From assembly GCA_021155885.1 (NCBI GenBank), contig JAJNBB010000012.1, forward strand, positions 1 through 47,806: a stretch of 47,806 nt of DNA, given 5' to 3'. Below the pieces are notes generated by a model. The model was given only the letters and a program-made list of their open reading frames with translations, did no database searches and had not been told where the DNA came from. Made by a program: the position numbers and the translations under genes. Below are positions 1 to 8,100 of this stretch, piece after piece. The stretch comes from Fibrobacteria bacterium. GTDB taxonomy: Bacteria; Fibrobacterota; Fibrobacteria; UBA11236. The first letter of the stretch is position 1, and the number at the start of each line of letters is the position of its first letter.

Positions 1-570
1 GCCGTGCGGGTACAGGCGCGAACCTTGGGGAAGCCGCTCCAGGGCGGAGAGGCGCATGGAATCGGGCAGGGGGCTTTCCGGAAGGCCGCGGAGGTAATTG
101 AGCAGAACGGGCCCGCTCTCCAGCAAGGCGGCGAAGCGGTACTCCAGCGCTTCCTGAGAGCCTCGCGCGGAACGCGCCCGCGAGGCGCCCTCGTCCACGT
201 AGGCCGAGGCCAGCAGGAAAAGGGAATCCGCTTCGGGTTTTTTACCCTGATGCAGGGCCGACCAGCCCAGCCAGAAAAGGACTTCGCCGCTGCCCTCGCC
301 GCGCTCGCTGCTGTTCTTCCAGGCGCGGAGGCGCGCGTCGGTTTTTTTCCAGTTTCCCTGGACGGCCGCGAGGCGCGCGGTGAGAATTTCCCGGCGATGG
401 CGCGCGGGGCTTCCGCGTTCCGCGTCGCTGGAGCCCGCGCTAAAGAGAGATTCGGCTTCATGCACGCGCCCCGCGTCCAGGAGGTATTCCACGCGGCTCA
501 GGTCGGCTCCGAAGGGGCTTGCGACGGCCAGCGCGAGGGAAAAGAACCAGAAAACGGAGAGGGAGGGCAT
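1..570 (-). CDS. Exported repeat-containing protein of unknown function, N-terminal part (runs off the left edge)
   Basis: Reading leftward from an ATG at 570, the frame stays open for 190 codons to the window edge, so only the N-terminus is present. The protein begins MPSLSVFWFFSLALAVASPF, a good signal peptide ending near residue 22. It continues with short Ala/Leu-rich helical stretches (for example VEYLLDAGRVHEAESLF, ILTARLAAVQGNWKKTDARL and EVLFWLGWSALHQGKKPEAD), which look like degenerate tetratricopeptide (TPR) helices. This suggests a periplasmic scaffold protein. The function is not recognised. It is divergent from pyk, about 90 bp away. The opposite strand is also open here but gives an Arg/Gly-rich composition with no recognisable pattern, so the minus strand was chosen. 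Confidence 0.7.
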   Translation of the reverse strand, partial: MPSLSVFWFFSLALAVASPFGADLSRVEYLLDAGRVHEAESLFSAGSSDAERGSPARHRREILTARLAAVQGNWKKTDARLRAWKNSSERGEGSGEVLFWLGWSALHQGKKPEADSLFLLASAYVDEGASRARSARGSQEALEYRFAALLESGPVLLNYLRGLPESPLPDSMRLSALERLPQGSRLYPHG

Positions 571-572
571 CG

Positions 573-607
573 GCTGAATTTACGTATCGGGAGAAGCTGA
601 ATTTACG
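573..607. repeat. 12-bp direct repeat in the divergent promoter region
   Basis: GCTGAATTTACG occurs at 573-584 and again at 596-607, 23 bp apart, between the divergent genes starting at 570 and 661. Two helical turns between copies would suit a pair of protein-binding sites, but no known motif is recognised. Confidence 0.45.
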
Positions 608-660
608 AATCTAAGGAGGACAAGACGGCATTTTACCGGAAACGCATGTAATTTTGTCGC

Positions 661-2070
661 ATGAGTTCACTTCCTTTGAGACGCGCGAAAATACTGGTAA
701 CCATGGGTCCGGCGATCGAATCCCCGGAGATGCTGGAGGCCGCGTTGCGCGCGGGTGCGGACGCCGTCCGCATCAATTTTTCGCACGGCGATTCGGCGCA
801 GCACGTGCGTTACCTCCGCCTGGTGCGCGAGGTTGCGGCCAAGATCGGCCGGCCGACGGCGGTGTTGGCCGACCTGATGGGGCCCAAGATCCGCGTGGAC
901 AAGCAAGCCTATACCCTCGCGCCCGGAGCCACGGTCACCTTGACCCGCGGCAAGGGCCGGCCCGAGAAGCTCCTCATCGGCCTGACCAACACGGGCTGGT
1001 TCAAGAACGCCAAGCCGGGGCAGCGGGTCTTGCTGGACGACGGGAAGCTGGAACTGGAGTTCCGCGGCGGCCGGGACGGCCTCGCGAAAGCGAAAGTGGT
1101 GCGCGGCGGGTTGCTGAAGCCGAGCAAGTCACTCAACGTCCCCGGCGTGGACCTGGCCTTGCCGATGCCCACGACGAAGGACCGCCAGGACCTCCAGGTG
1201 ATCAAGGAGGCGGGCTTCGACTGGATCGCCGCCTCGTTCATCAGCAGCGCGGACGACGTCCGGAAGCTGCGCAGGTATTGCGACGGCATAGGGCTGGACC
1301 TTCCCATCATTTCGAAGATCGAGAACGCCGCGGCGGTCGAGCGCCTGCGCGAAATCGTCGAGATCTCCGACGGGGTGATGGTGGCGCGCGGCGATCTCGG
1401 CGTCGAGGTGGAGCTGGAGCGCATCCCCACGCTGCAGCGCAACGTGATCCACGCGGCCCGCGAGCTGGGCAAGGTCACCATCGTGGCGACCCAGATGCTC
1501 GAGACGATGATGGAAAACGCGCTCCCGACCCGCGCGGAGGTGACCGACGTTTCGACCGCCGCGCTGGCGCGCGTCGACTCCCTGATGCTTTCGGGCGAAA
1601 CCGCCGCGGGCAAGTACCCGGTGGAAACCATCGCGATGATGGACAAAATCATCCGCATGGCCGAGAAAAACCTCGAGGAGGACATCATCAGCGTGCCGCA
1701 CGTCGAGACGATGGCCCTTATGTGCGAGTCGGCGCTGTACCTGAGCGTGATCTCCGGCGCCAAGGCCCTGATCACCGTAAGCACGCTCGGCTCGACGCCG
1801 CGCATCCTGGCGACCTACCGCGGCAACATCCCCATCGTGGCGGCCTGCACGAACACCCGGATCCTGAACCGCGCCACGTTGTATTATTCGAACTATCCGA
1901 TCCTGGTCAATCCCGTGCGCGAGACCGAGCCGGTATTCCATACCATCGAGAAGCAGCTCAAGGACCAGGGGCTCGTCAAAAAGGGCGACATCATGGTTTT
2001 CGTCTTCGGCTATCCGGTCCACGGCAAGCACCGGACGAACACGATCCGGCGCTGGGTGGTGGACAAGTAA
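661..2070 (+). CDS. pyk: Pyruvate kinase
   Basis: Converts phosphoenolpyruvate and ADP to pyruvate and ATP at the end of glycolysis in the cytoplasm. The 469-residue length is typical. The N-terminal strand ILVTMGPAI with RINFSHGD matches the start of the barrel. DLMGPKIR, KIENAAAVERLREI (with the catalytic Lys), MVARGDLGVE (metal-binding Glu/Asp region) and LMLSGETAAGKYPVE are the classical pyruvate kinase blocks, followed by the regulatory C-terminal domain. The ATG at 661 is chosen because homology begins within ten residues. The best Shine-Dalgarno-like run (613-620) is about 40 nt upstream, so the start region is slightly odd. It is a monocistronic gene with a terminator downstream. Confidence 0.97.
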   Translation: MSSLPLRRAKILVTMGPAIESPEMLEAALRAGADAVRINFSHGDSAQHVRYLRLVREVAAKIGRPTAVLADLMGPKIRVDKQAYTLAPGATVTLTRGKGRPEKLLIGLTNTGWFKNAKPGQRVLLDDGKLELEFRGGRDGLAKAKVVRGGLLKPSKSLNVPGVDLALPMPTTKDRQDLQVIKEAGFDWIAASFISSADDVRKLRRYCDGIGLDLPIISKIENAAAVERLREIVEISDGVMVARGDLGVEVELERIPTLQRNVIHAARELGKVTIVATQMLETMMENALPTRAEVTDVSTAALARVDSLMLSGETAAGKYPVETIAMMDKIIRMAEKNLEEDIISVPHVETMALMCESALYLSVISGAKALITVSTLGSTPRILATYRGNIPIVAACTNTRILNRATLYYSNYPILVNPVRETEPVFHTIEKQLKDQGLVKKGDIMVFVFGYPVHGKHRTNTIRRWVVDK

Positions 2071-2098
2071 CAACCGCTTCATAGTCGATGCTTCGACG

Positions 2099-2220
2099 TT
2101 GTTAGTTGGTGGTTGATGGAGGAAGCAAGGGCGGCCGGGTGGCCGCCTTTTTTTTAATGGATGGAAACAAGATCGGGATTATGGTGTCTTGCTACCAACC
2201 CCCAACCACCAACTACCAAC
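2099..2220. repeat. Inverted heptamer-repeat element around the pyk terminator
   Basis: The left arm (2099-2120) reads as heptads GTTGTTA, GTTGGTG, GTTGATG. The right arm (2199-2220), read in reverse complement, gives GTTGGTA, GTTGGTG, GTTGGGG. About 19 of 22 positions pair. The pyk terminator hairpin sits between the arms, and the element lies between the convergent pyk and ung genes. Confidence 0.75.
2129..2158 (+). terminator. Rho-independent terminator of pyk
   Basis: GGCGGCC (2130-2136) pairs with GGCCGCC (2141-2147) across a GGGT loop and is followed by eight T residues, about 60 bp after the pyk stop. Confidence 0.9.
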
Positions 2221-2226
2221 CCTTCA

Positions 2227-2907
2227 TCAAATCTGCCAATCGATAGGCGTCAACCCTTCCTTCTCCAGCAGTTTGTTCGCCTTGGAGAAGTGCCTGCAGC
2301 CGAAGAAGCCGTTGTAGGCCGAAAGAGGAGAGGGGTGCGCGGCCTTGAGGACATGGTGCCTCGAGACGTCGATGAGGGATTCCTTCGCCTGGGCGTGGCG
2401 GCCCCACAGGAGAAACACGAGGCCCTTGCGTTTTTCCGAAAGGCGGCGCACGGCCGCGGCGGTGAACTGTTCCCAGCCCTTGCCCGCGTGCGAGGCGGCC
2501 GCTCCCGCGCGCACGGTCAGCGTGGCGTTGAGAAGAAACACGCCCTGATCGGCCCATTTTTCCAGGTTGCCGTGGTCCGGAACGCGGAAGCCGACGTCCT
2601 CGCGCAATTCCTTGAACATGTTCTGCAGGCTGGGCGGCGGCGGCACGCCGCGCTGGACCGAGAAGCACAGGCCGTGCGCCTGTCCGGGCCCATGGTAGGG
2701 GTCCTGCCCGAGGATCACGACCTTGACCTTGCCGAAGGGCGTATGATTGAAGGCGTTGAAGATCAGCGGGCCGGGAGGGTAGATCACCGCGCCTTTTTGC
2801 TTTTCTTCCTGCAGGAATTTTTTCAGGCCCAGGAAATAATCCTGCCGGAACTCGTCGGCGAGCTCGCGCTTCCAGGATTCTTCGATTTTCGGGTCGACGG
2901 CGCTCAC
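2227..2907 (-). CDS. ung: Uracil-DNA glycosylase, family 1
   Basis: Removes uracil from DNA as the first step of base excision repair. The 226-residue length is normal. The catalytic water-activating motif [18 protein letters not shown] is present, with the key Asp and the Tyr that blocks thymine. So are the Pro-rich loop GVPPPPSL, the NATLTVRAG strand, LLWGRHAQ and the DNA-intercalation loop [14 protein letters not shown]. The family assignment is unambiguous. A small membrane methyltransferase gene lies 11 bp upstream on the same strand and is probably co-transcribed. Downstream it converges with pyk across a repeat element. Confidence 0.98.
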   Translation of the reverse strand: MSAVDPKIEESWKRELADEFRQDYFLGLKKFLQEEKQKGAVIYPPGPLIFNAFNHTPFGKVKVVILGQDPYHGPGQAHGLCFSVQRGVPPPPSLQNMFKELREDVGFRVPDHGNLEKWADQGVFLLNATLTVRAGAAASHAGKGWEQFTAAAVRRLSEKRKGLVFLLWGRHAQAKESLIDVSRHHVLKAAHPSPLSAYNGFFGCRHFSKANKLLEKEGLTPIDWQI

Positions 2908-2918
2908 GTCACGCCGTC

Positions 2919-3389
2919 CTACATCCAGCGGCGCGTGCGGGCTTTATACTCCGCGTAGGCGCGGCCGAAACGGCTTTCCAGGTGGGCTTCCTCGCGCCGG
3001 ATCACGAAGCGGTTCATGACGTAGATCAGGACGGGGAACAGAAATACCGGCCACCACGAGGCGATCCAGCAGGCGAACCCGAGATAGATCCAGGCGAAGG
3101 CGAGGTAGATGGGGTTGCGCGAGCGCAGGTAAGGGCCCGTCGTCAGTAACGTTTTTGCCGGCTGGTACGGGCTGACGGGGGTCTTGGCCTTGCGGAGCGC
3201 CAGGGCCGCCGACAGAAAAATGCCCAGGCCGCCCAGGCACAGGAGCAGCGCGGGAATCCGGTTCCACCCCAGCGGCAGGAATTGCAGGGGCAGGGCCAAG
3301 TTGAGAAAAAAGGCCGCGAGGAAAAACAGGATATAGACCAGCGGCGGGGCCAGCGGGGGATTGGGGGCTTCGGGGGTCTGGGAAGGCAT
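2919..3389 (-). CDS. ICMT/PEMT-like membrane methyltransferase
   Basis: A 156-residue integral membrane protein with about four hydrophobic segments. The C-terminal signature [24 protein letters not shown], followed by [25 protein letters not shown], is the SAM-binding half of the isoprenylcysteine carboxyl methyltransferase/phospholipid methyltransferase superfamily (family knowledge). The substrate cannot be told. The reading frame extends upstream through a palindrome and the tRNA-Val gene, which is not credible, so the ATG at 3389 ([10 protein letters not shown]) is taken as the start. No strong ribosome binding site is visible there. The gene precedes ung by 11 bp and is probably in the same transcript. 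Confidence 0.85.
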   Translation of the reverse strand: MPSQTPEAPNPPLAPPLVYILFFLAAFFLNLALPLQFLPLGWNRIPALLLCLGGLGIFLSAALALRKAKTPVSPYQPAKTLLTTGPYLRSRNPIYLAFAWIYLGFACWIASWWPVFLFPVLIYVMNRFVIRREEAHLESRFGRAYAEYKARTRRWM

Positions 3390-3406
3390 GGGGATAAAGC
3401 TAGTAG

Positions 3407-3438
3407 CCGTAGGGGCGACGCATGCGTCGCCCCTACGG
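3407..3438. repeat. GTAGGG-class palindromic repeat, copy 1
   Basis: A perfect 32-bp palindrome. Its 28-bp core has half-site GTAGGGGCGACGCA at 3409-3422, mirrored at 3423-3436. It lies just upstream of the ICMT-like gene. It shares its ends and its exact 28-bp core length with copies at 33703 and 45276. Confidence 0.85.
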
Positions 3439-3451
3439 ACGCCGCGCGGCG

Positions 3452-3504
3452 CACCATTAAAAGAAAAGGACCGCGAAAACCGCGGTCCTTTTCTTTTAAT
3501 GGTG
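3452..3504 (-). terminator. Terminator hairpin after tRNA-Val
   Basis: Two perfectly complementary 24-nt arms (3452-3475 and 3481-3504) are separated by a 5-nt loop. The stem contains a run of T/A on both sides, so it could terminate in both directions. The arm nearest the tRNA includes the encoded CCA end, so the hairpin forms immediately at the tRNA 3' end. Confidence 0.8.
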
Positions 3505-3576
3505 GTCGCTACAAGACTTGAACTTGTGACCCCCTCCATGTCAAGGAGGTACTCTAACCAACTGAGCTAAGCGACC
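3500..3576 (-). tRNA. tRNA-Val (anticodon GAC)
   Basis: On the minus strand a 7-bp acceptor stem GGTCGCT/AGCGACC closes a full cloverleaf: D-loop TTAGCTCAGTTGGTTAGAG, anticodon arm CCTCCTTGACATGGAGG with anticodon GAC, and T-arm with GTTCAAGTC. The discriminator base is A and CCA is encoded. Confidence 0.97.
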
Positions 3577-3586
3577 ATTTTCGTAA

Positions 3587-3604
3587 GGCGGACCGAAGTC
3601 CGCC
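3587..3604. repeat. Short hairpin GGCGGAC-CGAA-GTCCGCC
   Basis: A perfect 7-bp stem with a CGAA tetraloop lies 11 bp upstream of tRNA-Val, in the gap before bioD. It looks like a short extragenic palindrome. The rest of the 3605-3730 gap shows nothing definite. Confidence 0.5.
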
Positions 3605-3730
3605 GAGGACGGGTAAAGATAGGCATAGGCGGGGAAAAAGACAACGGAAATTGCCCCGGAAGCGGCGCCCGGGACCTCCCGGCGCGCGATCGCGGCGCCC
3701 CGAAAATCCGATTTTTACATTCCCGGGCTC

Positions 3731-4480
3731 ATGTCCCGCATTCTTTGCATCACCGGAACCGGCACCGATATCGGCAAGACGGGCTTGAGTCTTTCCGTCC
3801 TGCTCTGGGCCCGCTCCAAAGGGTTGAAGGCGGGGTACCTGAAACCCGTGCAATGCGGTTCGCGGGAAGGCGCTCCCTTGGGGCCGAATCCCGGAACCCG
3901 GACTTTCTTTGGGGATTCGGAATGGATCGAAGCCGCGATCCCGGGAGAGCTTTCGGGGGCCTCGGCCGTGTACACCTTTCCCGATGCGGTGTCGCCGCAC
4001 CTGGCGGCGGAGCGCGCGGGCGTGTGGATCGATCCCGACTGGATCGTGGAGCAGGCGGATGCGGCCTCCCGCCGTTGCGATCTCCTGGTGGTCGAGGGAG
4101 CGGGCGGCGCGGCGGTTCCGTTGAATCGCGACGGGCTGTCGCTGGCCGACGTGGCCGTGAAGGGCCGATGGCCCTGCCTGATCGCCGCGCAACCGGGCCT
4201 CGGGACGCTGCATCATACCCTGACCACGGCGCACTTCCTGCGCGCGCGCGGCGTCTCCGGTTCCCTGTTGGCGGGGTTCGCCCTGATCCAAAGCGCCCCG
4301 ACGGCTTCTCCGGTGCAGGCGGACAATATCGCCACGTTGCGCGACATGCTGGATCTTCCCTTCTTCGGCCTGATGCCGCATTGCCCCGGACTGGGGAAGC
4401 GCTTGCCGCTGTCTCCCGCCGTGGCGGCCCTGCTGGCGCAGTCGCTCCCGGGGCTCGATGCCTGGTGGACCGGCGCGTGA
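3731..4480 (+). CDS. bioD: Dethiobiotin synthetase
   Basis: ATP-dependent synthetase that closes the ureido ring of dethiobiotin from 7,8-diaminopelargonate and CO2, the penultimate step of biotin synthesis. The protein has 249 residues. The P-loop GTGTDIGKT (9-17) is the characteristic BioD variant. LKPVQCG (37-43) supplies the carboxylation-site Lys. SPHLAAERAG (88-97) and VEGAGGAAVPL (121-131) are the remaining conserved blocks. It is the first gene of a biotin operon; its TGA overlaps the GTG of bioF. No BirA-type operator is recognised upstream, and the ribosome binding site is weak. Confidence 0.96.
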   Translation: MSRILCITGTGTDIGKTGLSLSVLLWARSKGLKAGYLKPVQCGSREGAPLGPNPGTRTFFGDSEWIEAAIPGELSGASAVYTFPDAVSPHLAAERAGVWIDPDWIVEQADAASRRCDLLVVEGAGGAAVPLNRDGLSLADVAVKGRWPCLIAAQPGLGTLHHTLTTAHFLRARGVSGSLLAGFALIQSAPTASPVQADNIATLRDMLDLPFFGLMPHCPGLGKRLPLSPAVAALLAQSLPGLDAWWTGA

Positions 4481-5694
4481 GCGTTCCCGAGCCTTTCGAA
4501 AACGTATTTCGGGACGCGTTGGAGCGCCAGCGCGCGCAGGGGCTATATCGCGCGCTCACCCCGCTGGAAAACGCCCCGTCCAAATTCGTCACGCGCGCGG
4601 TCGAAGGCCGGCCGACGCGCTGCCTGAACTTCGCCTCCAATAATTACCTCGACCTCGCGGGCCACCCGCTCCTGCGCCGGCGCGCGGCGGAAGCGCTCGA
4701 GCGCGCCGGCGCGGGCAGCGGCGGCTCGCGGCTTTTGGGCGGCGACCTGCCCCTGCACGCGGAGCTCGAGGCCGCGCTGGAACGCTACCGTCCCACGATG
4801 CCGGGCGTCTCCGGTGAAAGCGAGCTACGCTCGCGTGCCCTGCTTTTCAACACGGGCTTCCAGGCCAATTACACCTTGATCTCCGCGCTGGGCGAGGCGC
4901 TCGGCTGCGTCTTCGCCGACAAGCTCGCGCATGCGAGCGTGGCCGAGGGGCTGCGCGTGCTCCCGGGCCCCTTCCATCGTTTTCGCCACAACGACACGGA
5001 GCACCTCGAAAACCTGCTCCGCAAGCACCAGCCCCGCGAGGGCGGGCTGGTGGTGACGGAGACGCTGTTCAGCATGGACGGCGATTTCGCGCCGCTGGAA
5101 GAACTGTGCGCGCTGCAAAGAAAATACGGCTTCTGGATGCTGCTCGACGAGGCGCATTCCACCGGCGGCTACCCGGGACTGCACGGGCGGGGATTGCAAG
5201 GAATATCCGAACGCACGATTTTAATGGGAACCTTCGGCAAGGCGCTGGGAAGCTTCGGCGCCTACGTGGCGGGCCCGCCCGAGATTCGGGAATATCTCGT
5301 CAACTTCGGGCGCGGGCTGATTTACAGCACGTCCCTGCCCCCCGCCGTGCTGGGGGCCAACCTGGGCGCGCTCGAAGCGCTGGCCGACCCGGGGGAGGCC
5401 TGGCGCGCCGAAGCGCTCCGCAAGGTTTCCGCCTTCGCCCGCGAGACGCTGAAGCGGCGCGGGTTCGACACCGGCGCGAGCGCCTCGCGGAGCCACATCG
5501 TCCCCGTCCTGCTGGGCACTCCCGAGAACGCCCTGCGCATCTCGGAGGCGCTGGCGCGCGCGGGCTTTCACGCACCGGCCGTCCGCCCCCCCACGGTTCC
5601 CGCGGGCACGTCGCGCCTGCGCCTGAACCTCACGGCCGCCTTCGAGGAAAAGGACATCCTGGACTTCGTCCAGGCGCTGGAAAAGGCTTGCTGA
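4477..5694 (+). CDS. bioF: 8-amino-7-oxononanoate synthase
   Basis: PLP enzyme condensing pimeloyl-ACP with L-alanine to 8-amino-7-oxononanoate (KAPA). The 405 residues start at a GTG that overlaps the bioD stop (GTGA), which gives MSVPEPFENV. Conserved blocks: NFASNNYLDLAGHP (51-64), GSGGSRLLGGDLPLHAELE (80-98), the PLP-contacting DEAHSTGG (224-231), and GTFGKALGSFGAY with the Schiff-base Lys at 255. Compared with E. coli BioF it carries a small extra loop (PTMPGVSGESELRS, about 106-119) after the first subdomain. Its stop overlaps the next ATG, so translation is coupled. Confidence 0.95.
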   Translation: MSVPEPFENVFRDALERQRAQGLYRALTPLENAPSKFVTRAVEGRPTRCLNFASNNYLDLAGHPLLRRRAAEALERAGAGSGGSRLLGGDLPLHAELEAALERYRPTMPGVSGESELRSRALLFNTGFQANYTLISALGEALGCVFADKLAHASVAEGLRVLPGPFHRFRHNDTEHLENLLRKHQPREGGLVVTETLFSMDGDFAPLEELCALQRKYGFWMLLDEAHSTGGYPGLHGRGLQGISERTILMGTFGKALGSFGAYVAGPPEIREYLVNFGRGLIYSTSLPPAVLGANLGALEALADPGEAWRAEALRKVSAFARETLKRRGFDTGASASRSHIVPVLLGTPENALRISEALARAGFHAPAVRPPTVPAGTSRLRLNLTAAFEEKDILDFVQALEKAC

Positions 5695-6410
5695 TGACCG
5701 CCGCGCTTCCCGTGATTCATTGGCTCGGCGGCTGGGCCTCGTCGCTCGATTGCTGGGAGCCGCAGCTGCGCGCGCGGTTCCCGGCCTTCGACCATCGCTT
5801 CATCGACACGCATGCGATCCTTGAGGCCTCTCCGGGCGAGGCCGGCCTCGAGGGGCTGCCGGCGGGCGACGTGGCCGCGGCCTGGTCGCTCGGAAGCCTG
5901 CGCGCCCACCGGTGGATCGAATCCGGCGCCTGGCCCGCGAACCTTCCGCTGCTTTCGCTGTGCCCGGTGTTCCGCTTCGTGCAACCGGGAGCCTTCGGGG
6001 AATCGATATTGTTGCGCATGGAGCAAAAGCTGGGCGCGGAGCGCGAGGCCGTGCTGCGGGATTTCTGGCGGCGCATGCCCAAGGCCGCGGACATGCCGCC
6101 GGAGTGGGAGGAGAACTGGATCGCGGGCACGCGCCGCTACGGCGACGCGGAGATCCTGCGGGCCCTGCGCTACCTGCGCCTGGAGGCGGTGGACGCGGGC
6201 GCGCTCCGGTCCCTGCCCGCGGCGTGGGAGTTGATCGCCGGGGCGCGAGACCGGCTCGCGCCGGCGGGGGAGTGGCAGGACGCCCTGCCGTCCGTCGCGC
6301 ATTTGCATGTTTACGACGGCGGGCACATCCCGTTTTGGGAATGCCCCGACCTTATGGAAAAATCCCTGCGAAACCTTTCCCATACAAGCCTGAAGGTCGC
6401 GACCCCATGA
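5694..6410 (+). CDS. BioH-like pimeloyl-ACP methyl ester esterase (alpha/beta hydrolase)
   Basis: A 238-residue alpha/beta hydrolase located between bioF and bioC, where a pimeloyl-ACP methyl ester carboxylesterase is expected. This enzyme removes the methyl group installed by BioC. The nucleophile elbow AWSLGSLRA places Ser65. Plausible triad partners are Asp186 (IAGARDRLAP) and His211 (YDGGHIPF). The oxyanion-loop region is HWLGGWASSLDCW near the N-terminus. Sequence similarity to canonical BioH is modest, so BioG or another analogue remains possible. The role rests mainly on fold and operon position. ATGA overlaps exist on both sides. Confidence 0.8.
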   Translation: MTAALPVIHWLGGWASSLDCWEPQLRARFPAFDHRFIDTHAILEASPGEAGLEGLPAGDVAAAWSLGSLRAHRWIESGAWPANLPLLSLCPVFRFVQPGAFGESILLRMEQKLGAEREAVLRDFWRRMPKAADMPPEWEENWIAGTRRYGDAEILRALRYLRLEAVDAGALRSLPAAWELIAGARDRLAPAGEWQDALPSVAHLHVYDGGHIPFWECPDLMEKSLRNLSHTSLKVATP

Positions 6411-7216
6411 CCGCCCGGGACGTTTCCTTCCACGCCCTGCGCTTCGGACGCTCCGCGGCCTTGTACGAAACCCGCGCCCGCATCCAGGCGCGCATGGCCG
6501 ACGCCCTGGTGGATTTGTGGGGGCAACGCCCCGCGCCCGGCCGCGTGCTGGAATTCGGGTGCGGAACGGGCCTGCTCACCGATCGTCTCTCGCGCCGCTT
6601 TTTCAAGGCTTCCGTTTTGGCCACCGACGCTTCGCTGGGAATGCTCGAGGCGGCGATGCTTCAATTGCACCGCCCCGGATATCTCGACTTTTCCGAGCAG
6701 GACGCCGAAGGCTCCGCGCCTCCCGCGATCGCCGTCGCGGCCCGCGCTCCTTACGATTTGATCGCCGCGGGCGCCCTGGTGCAATGGTTTCCCGACCTCG
6801 GGCGCCACCTGCGTTTCGCGTCCTCCCTGACGGCCCCGGGCGGGCATTACCTCGTGTCGGGGTTCGCCCGCCGAAATTTTCCGGAACTCAATGCGCTGCT
6901 CTCCGAGCCGCCCTTTTCGTATACGCGGTTTCCCGGACACGATCCCGACGCCGTGGAGAAAGCCGCCGCGGCCTCCGGCTGGAACGTGCTTGCTTTCCTC
7001 GACTGGGAGGAGAAGGAGGTGCTGCCTTCTCCGCGCCACGTGCTCCGCATGCTGCAGGATCTCGGCTCGGTGCGCGACCCCCGCGAGGGCGGACGCATGA
7101 ACCGCGCCAACCTGGAGTTCCTGCTGCGGGAATACGGGAACCGCTTCGCGGAAGGCGACGGGGTCCGGCTCACCTGGAGGCCGTGGGCGGCCCTGCTGGA
7201 AAAGGCTTCGGCGTAA
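6407..7216 (+). CDS. bioC: Malonyl-ACP O-methyltransferase
   Basis: SAM-dependent methyltransferase (269 aa) that methylates malonyl-ACP so that fatty acid synthesis can extend it to pimeloyl-ACP. The SAM motif I is VLEFGCGTGLLTDRLSRR (48-65), and motif II is ATDASLGMLEAA. ALVQWFPDLGRHLRF matches the BioC motif family (W-x-D around motif IV). The N-terminal FGRSAALYETRARIQ block is typical of BioC. It follows the hydrolase with an ATGA overlap. bioA and bioB are not in this window and must be elsewhere if the pathway is complete. Confidence 0.93.
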   Translation: MTARDVSFHALRFGRSAALYETRARIQARMADALVDLWGQRPAPGRVLEFGCGTGLLTDRLSRRFFKASVLATDASLGMLEAAMLQLHRPGYLDFSEQDAEGSAPPAIAVAARAPYDLIAAGALVQWFPDLGRHLRFASSLTAPGGHYLVSGFARRNFPELNALLSEPPFSYTRFPGHDPDAVEKAAAASGWNVLAFLDWEEKEVLPSPRHVLRMLQDLGSVRDPREGGRMNRANLEFLLREYGNRFAEGDGVRLTWRPWAALLEKASA

Positions 7217-7218
7217 TC

Positions 7219-7629
7219 ATGACTGTGCCGCGCTCCCCGGGCATCGTGTTCTTCGACGGGGAATGCGGCCTCTGCAACCGCTTCGTTTTGTTCCTGTTGA
7301 AACGGGATCGCCGTAAAATCCTGCGCTTCGCCCCGCTGAAGGGCCGCATGGCGGGGCAATGGCTCGAAGACGGGGACCTGGACGGCGAGACCGTGGTTTT
7401 CCTGGACGGGGCGGGCGTCTACCGCAAGTCGGAAGCGGTGCTCCGCATTCTTTCACGGCTCGGGGGACTCTGGAGCCTCGCGAAGCTTTTGTTGGGGGCT
7501 CCGCGCTTCCTGCGGGACGGCGTCTACGATTTCATCGCGCGCCGCCGCCGCCGCTGGTTCGGCGGCGGGGAAACCTGCGTGTTACCTACCGCGGCGGCCC
7601 CGCGTCCCGACGCGCGGCTGCTCCCCTGA
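7219..7629 (+). CDS. DCC-family (DUF393) thiol-disulfide oxidoreductase-like protein
   Basis: A 136-residue protein with the hallmark FFDGECGLCNRFVLFLLKRD (11-30). The CxxC pair is Cys16/Cys19, as in DUF393/DCC1-like proteins with a thioredoxin-like fold. LRFAPLKG and GETVVFLDGAGVYRKSEAVLRILSRLGG are the other family blocks. The start is an ATG two bases after the bioC stop, so it is co-transcribed with the biotin operon, although the DCC family has no established biotin role. The C-terminus is rich in Arg and Pro. Confidence 0.88.
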   Translation: MTVPRSPGIVFFDGECGLCNRFVLFLLKRDRRKILRFAPLKGRMAGQWLEDGDLDGETVVFLDGAGVYRKSEAVLRILSRLGGLWSLAKLLLGAPRFLRDGVYDFIARRRRRWFGGGETCVLPTAAAPRPDARLLP

Positions 7630-8037
7630 TCATTCGTTCTCGGTGCGGTAGGTCCGGTCGGTGCGGCCGGAAAGGAAAAACACCAGCAGCGCGAGGCCTC
7701 CCAGAAGGATGTTCAACTTGCCCGCGGCGGGGTTCACGTTGAGAATCTCGACCACCCAGGGCGCCGTGGCGGGGATGAAGCGCAGCAGGCCCACGACGGG
7801 CAGCAGAAGCCCCACGAACAGGCAGTAGCCGCGCGCGGGACCGCGCAGTCCCAGGCCGATCCCGGCGCCGCCCAGCACGATGTGGAGGGCCGCCTGGATG
7901 ATGTTGGTGGTGAGCGCCCCGAACACGACGGGGCTGAACAACCCCCACGCCCCCTCGATGAACAGAAAAAGGCCGAGGGCGGCGGCGAACCAGCCGCTGA
8001 CGCGGCCGCGGGTTTTGAGCGGGTCCGTCGAATTCAT
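7630..8037 (-). CDS. DUF4383-like four-helix membrane protein
   Basis: A 135-residue protein with four hydrophobic segments (roughly 15-37, 46-66, 72-95 and 105-122). The blocks NIIQAALHIVLGGAGIGLG and ILNVNPAAGKLNILLGGLALLV fit the DUF4383 pattern in which Asn and His sit at helix starts; no function is known for the family. The ATG at 8037 is preferred over an upstream start because an excellent AAGGAGGT precedes it by a few bases. Its stop abuts the stop of the convergent DCC-family gene. It lies 63 bp downstream of the cupin gene and may belong to that operon. Confidence 0.8.
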   Translation of the reverse strand: MNSTDPLKTRGRVSGWFAAALGLFLFIEGAWGLFSPVVFGALTTNIIQAALHIVLGGAGIGLGLRGPARGYCLFVGLLLPVVGLLRFIPATAPWVVEILNVNPAAGKLNILLGGLALLVFFLSGRTDRTYRTENE

Positions 8038-8100
8038 GAGACCTCCTTGAAAAGTGGTCAAATCTGAATACGAAGGTCGGGGCCCAGGAACCAGAAAAAG

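Noticed and set aside
646-651. An ATG directly followed by TAA just upstream of pyk
   Set aside because: It is 25 nt from the Shine-Dalgarno-like run and has no context as a start-stop regulatory element; chance is likely.
3390-3539. Longer start of the ICMT-like gene
   Set aside because: It would run through a palindrome, a terminator and the tRNA-Val gene.
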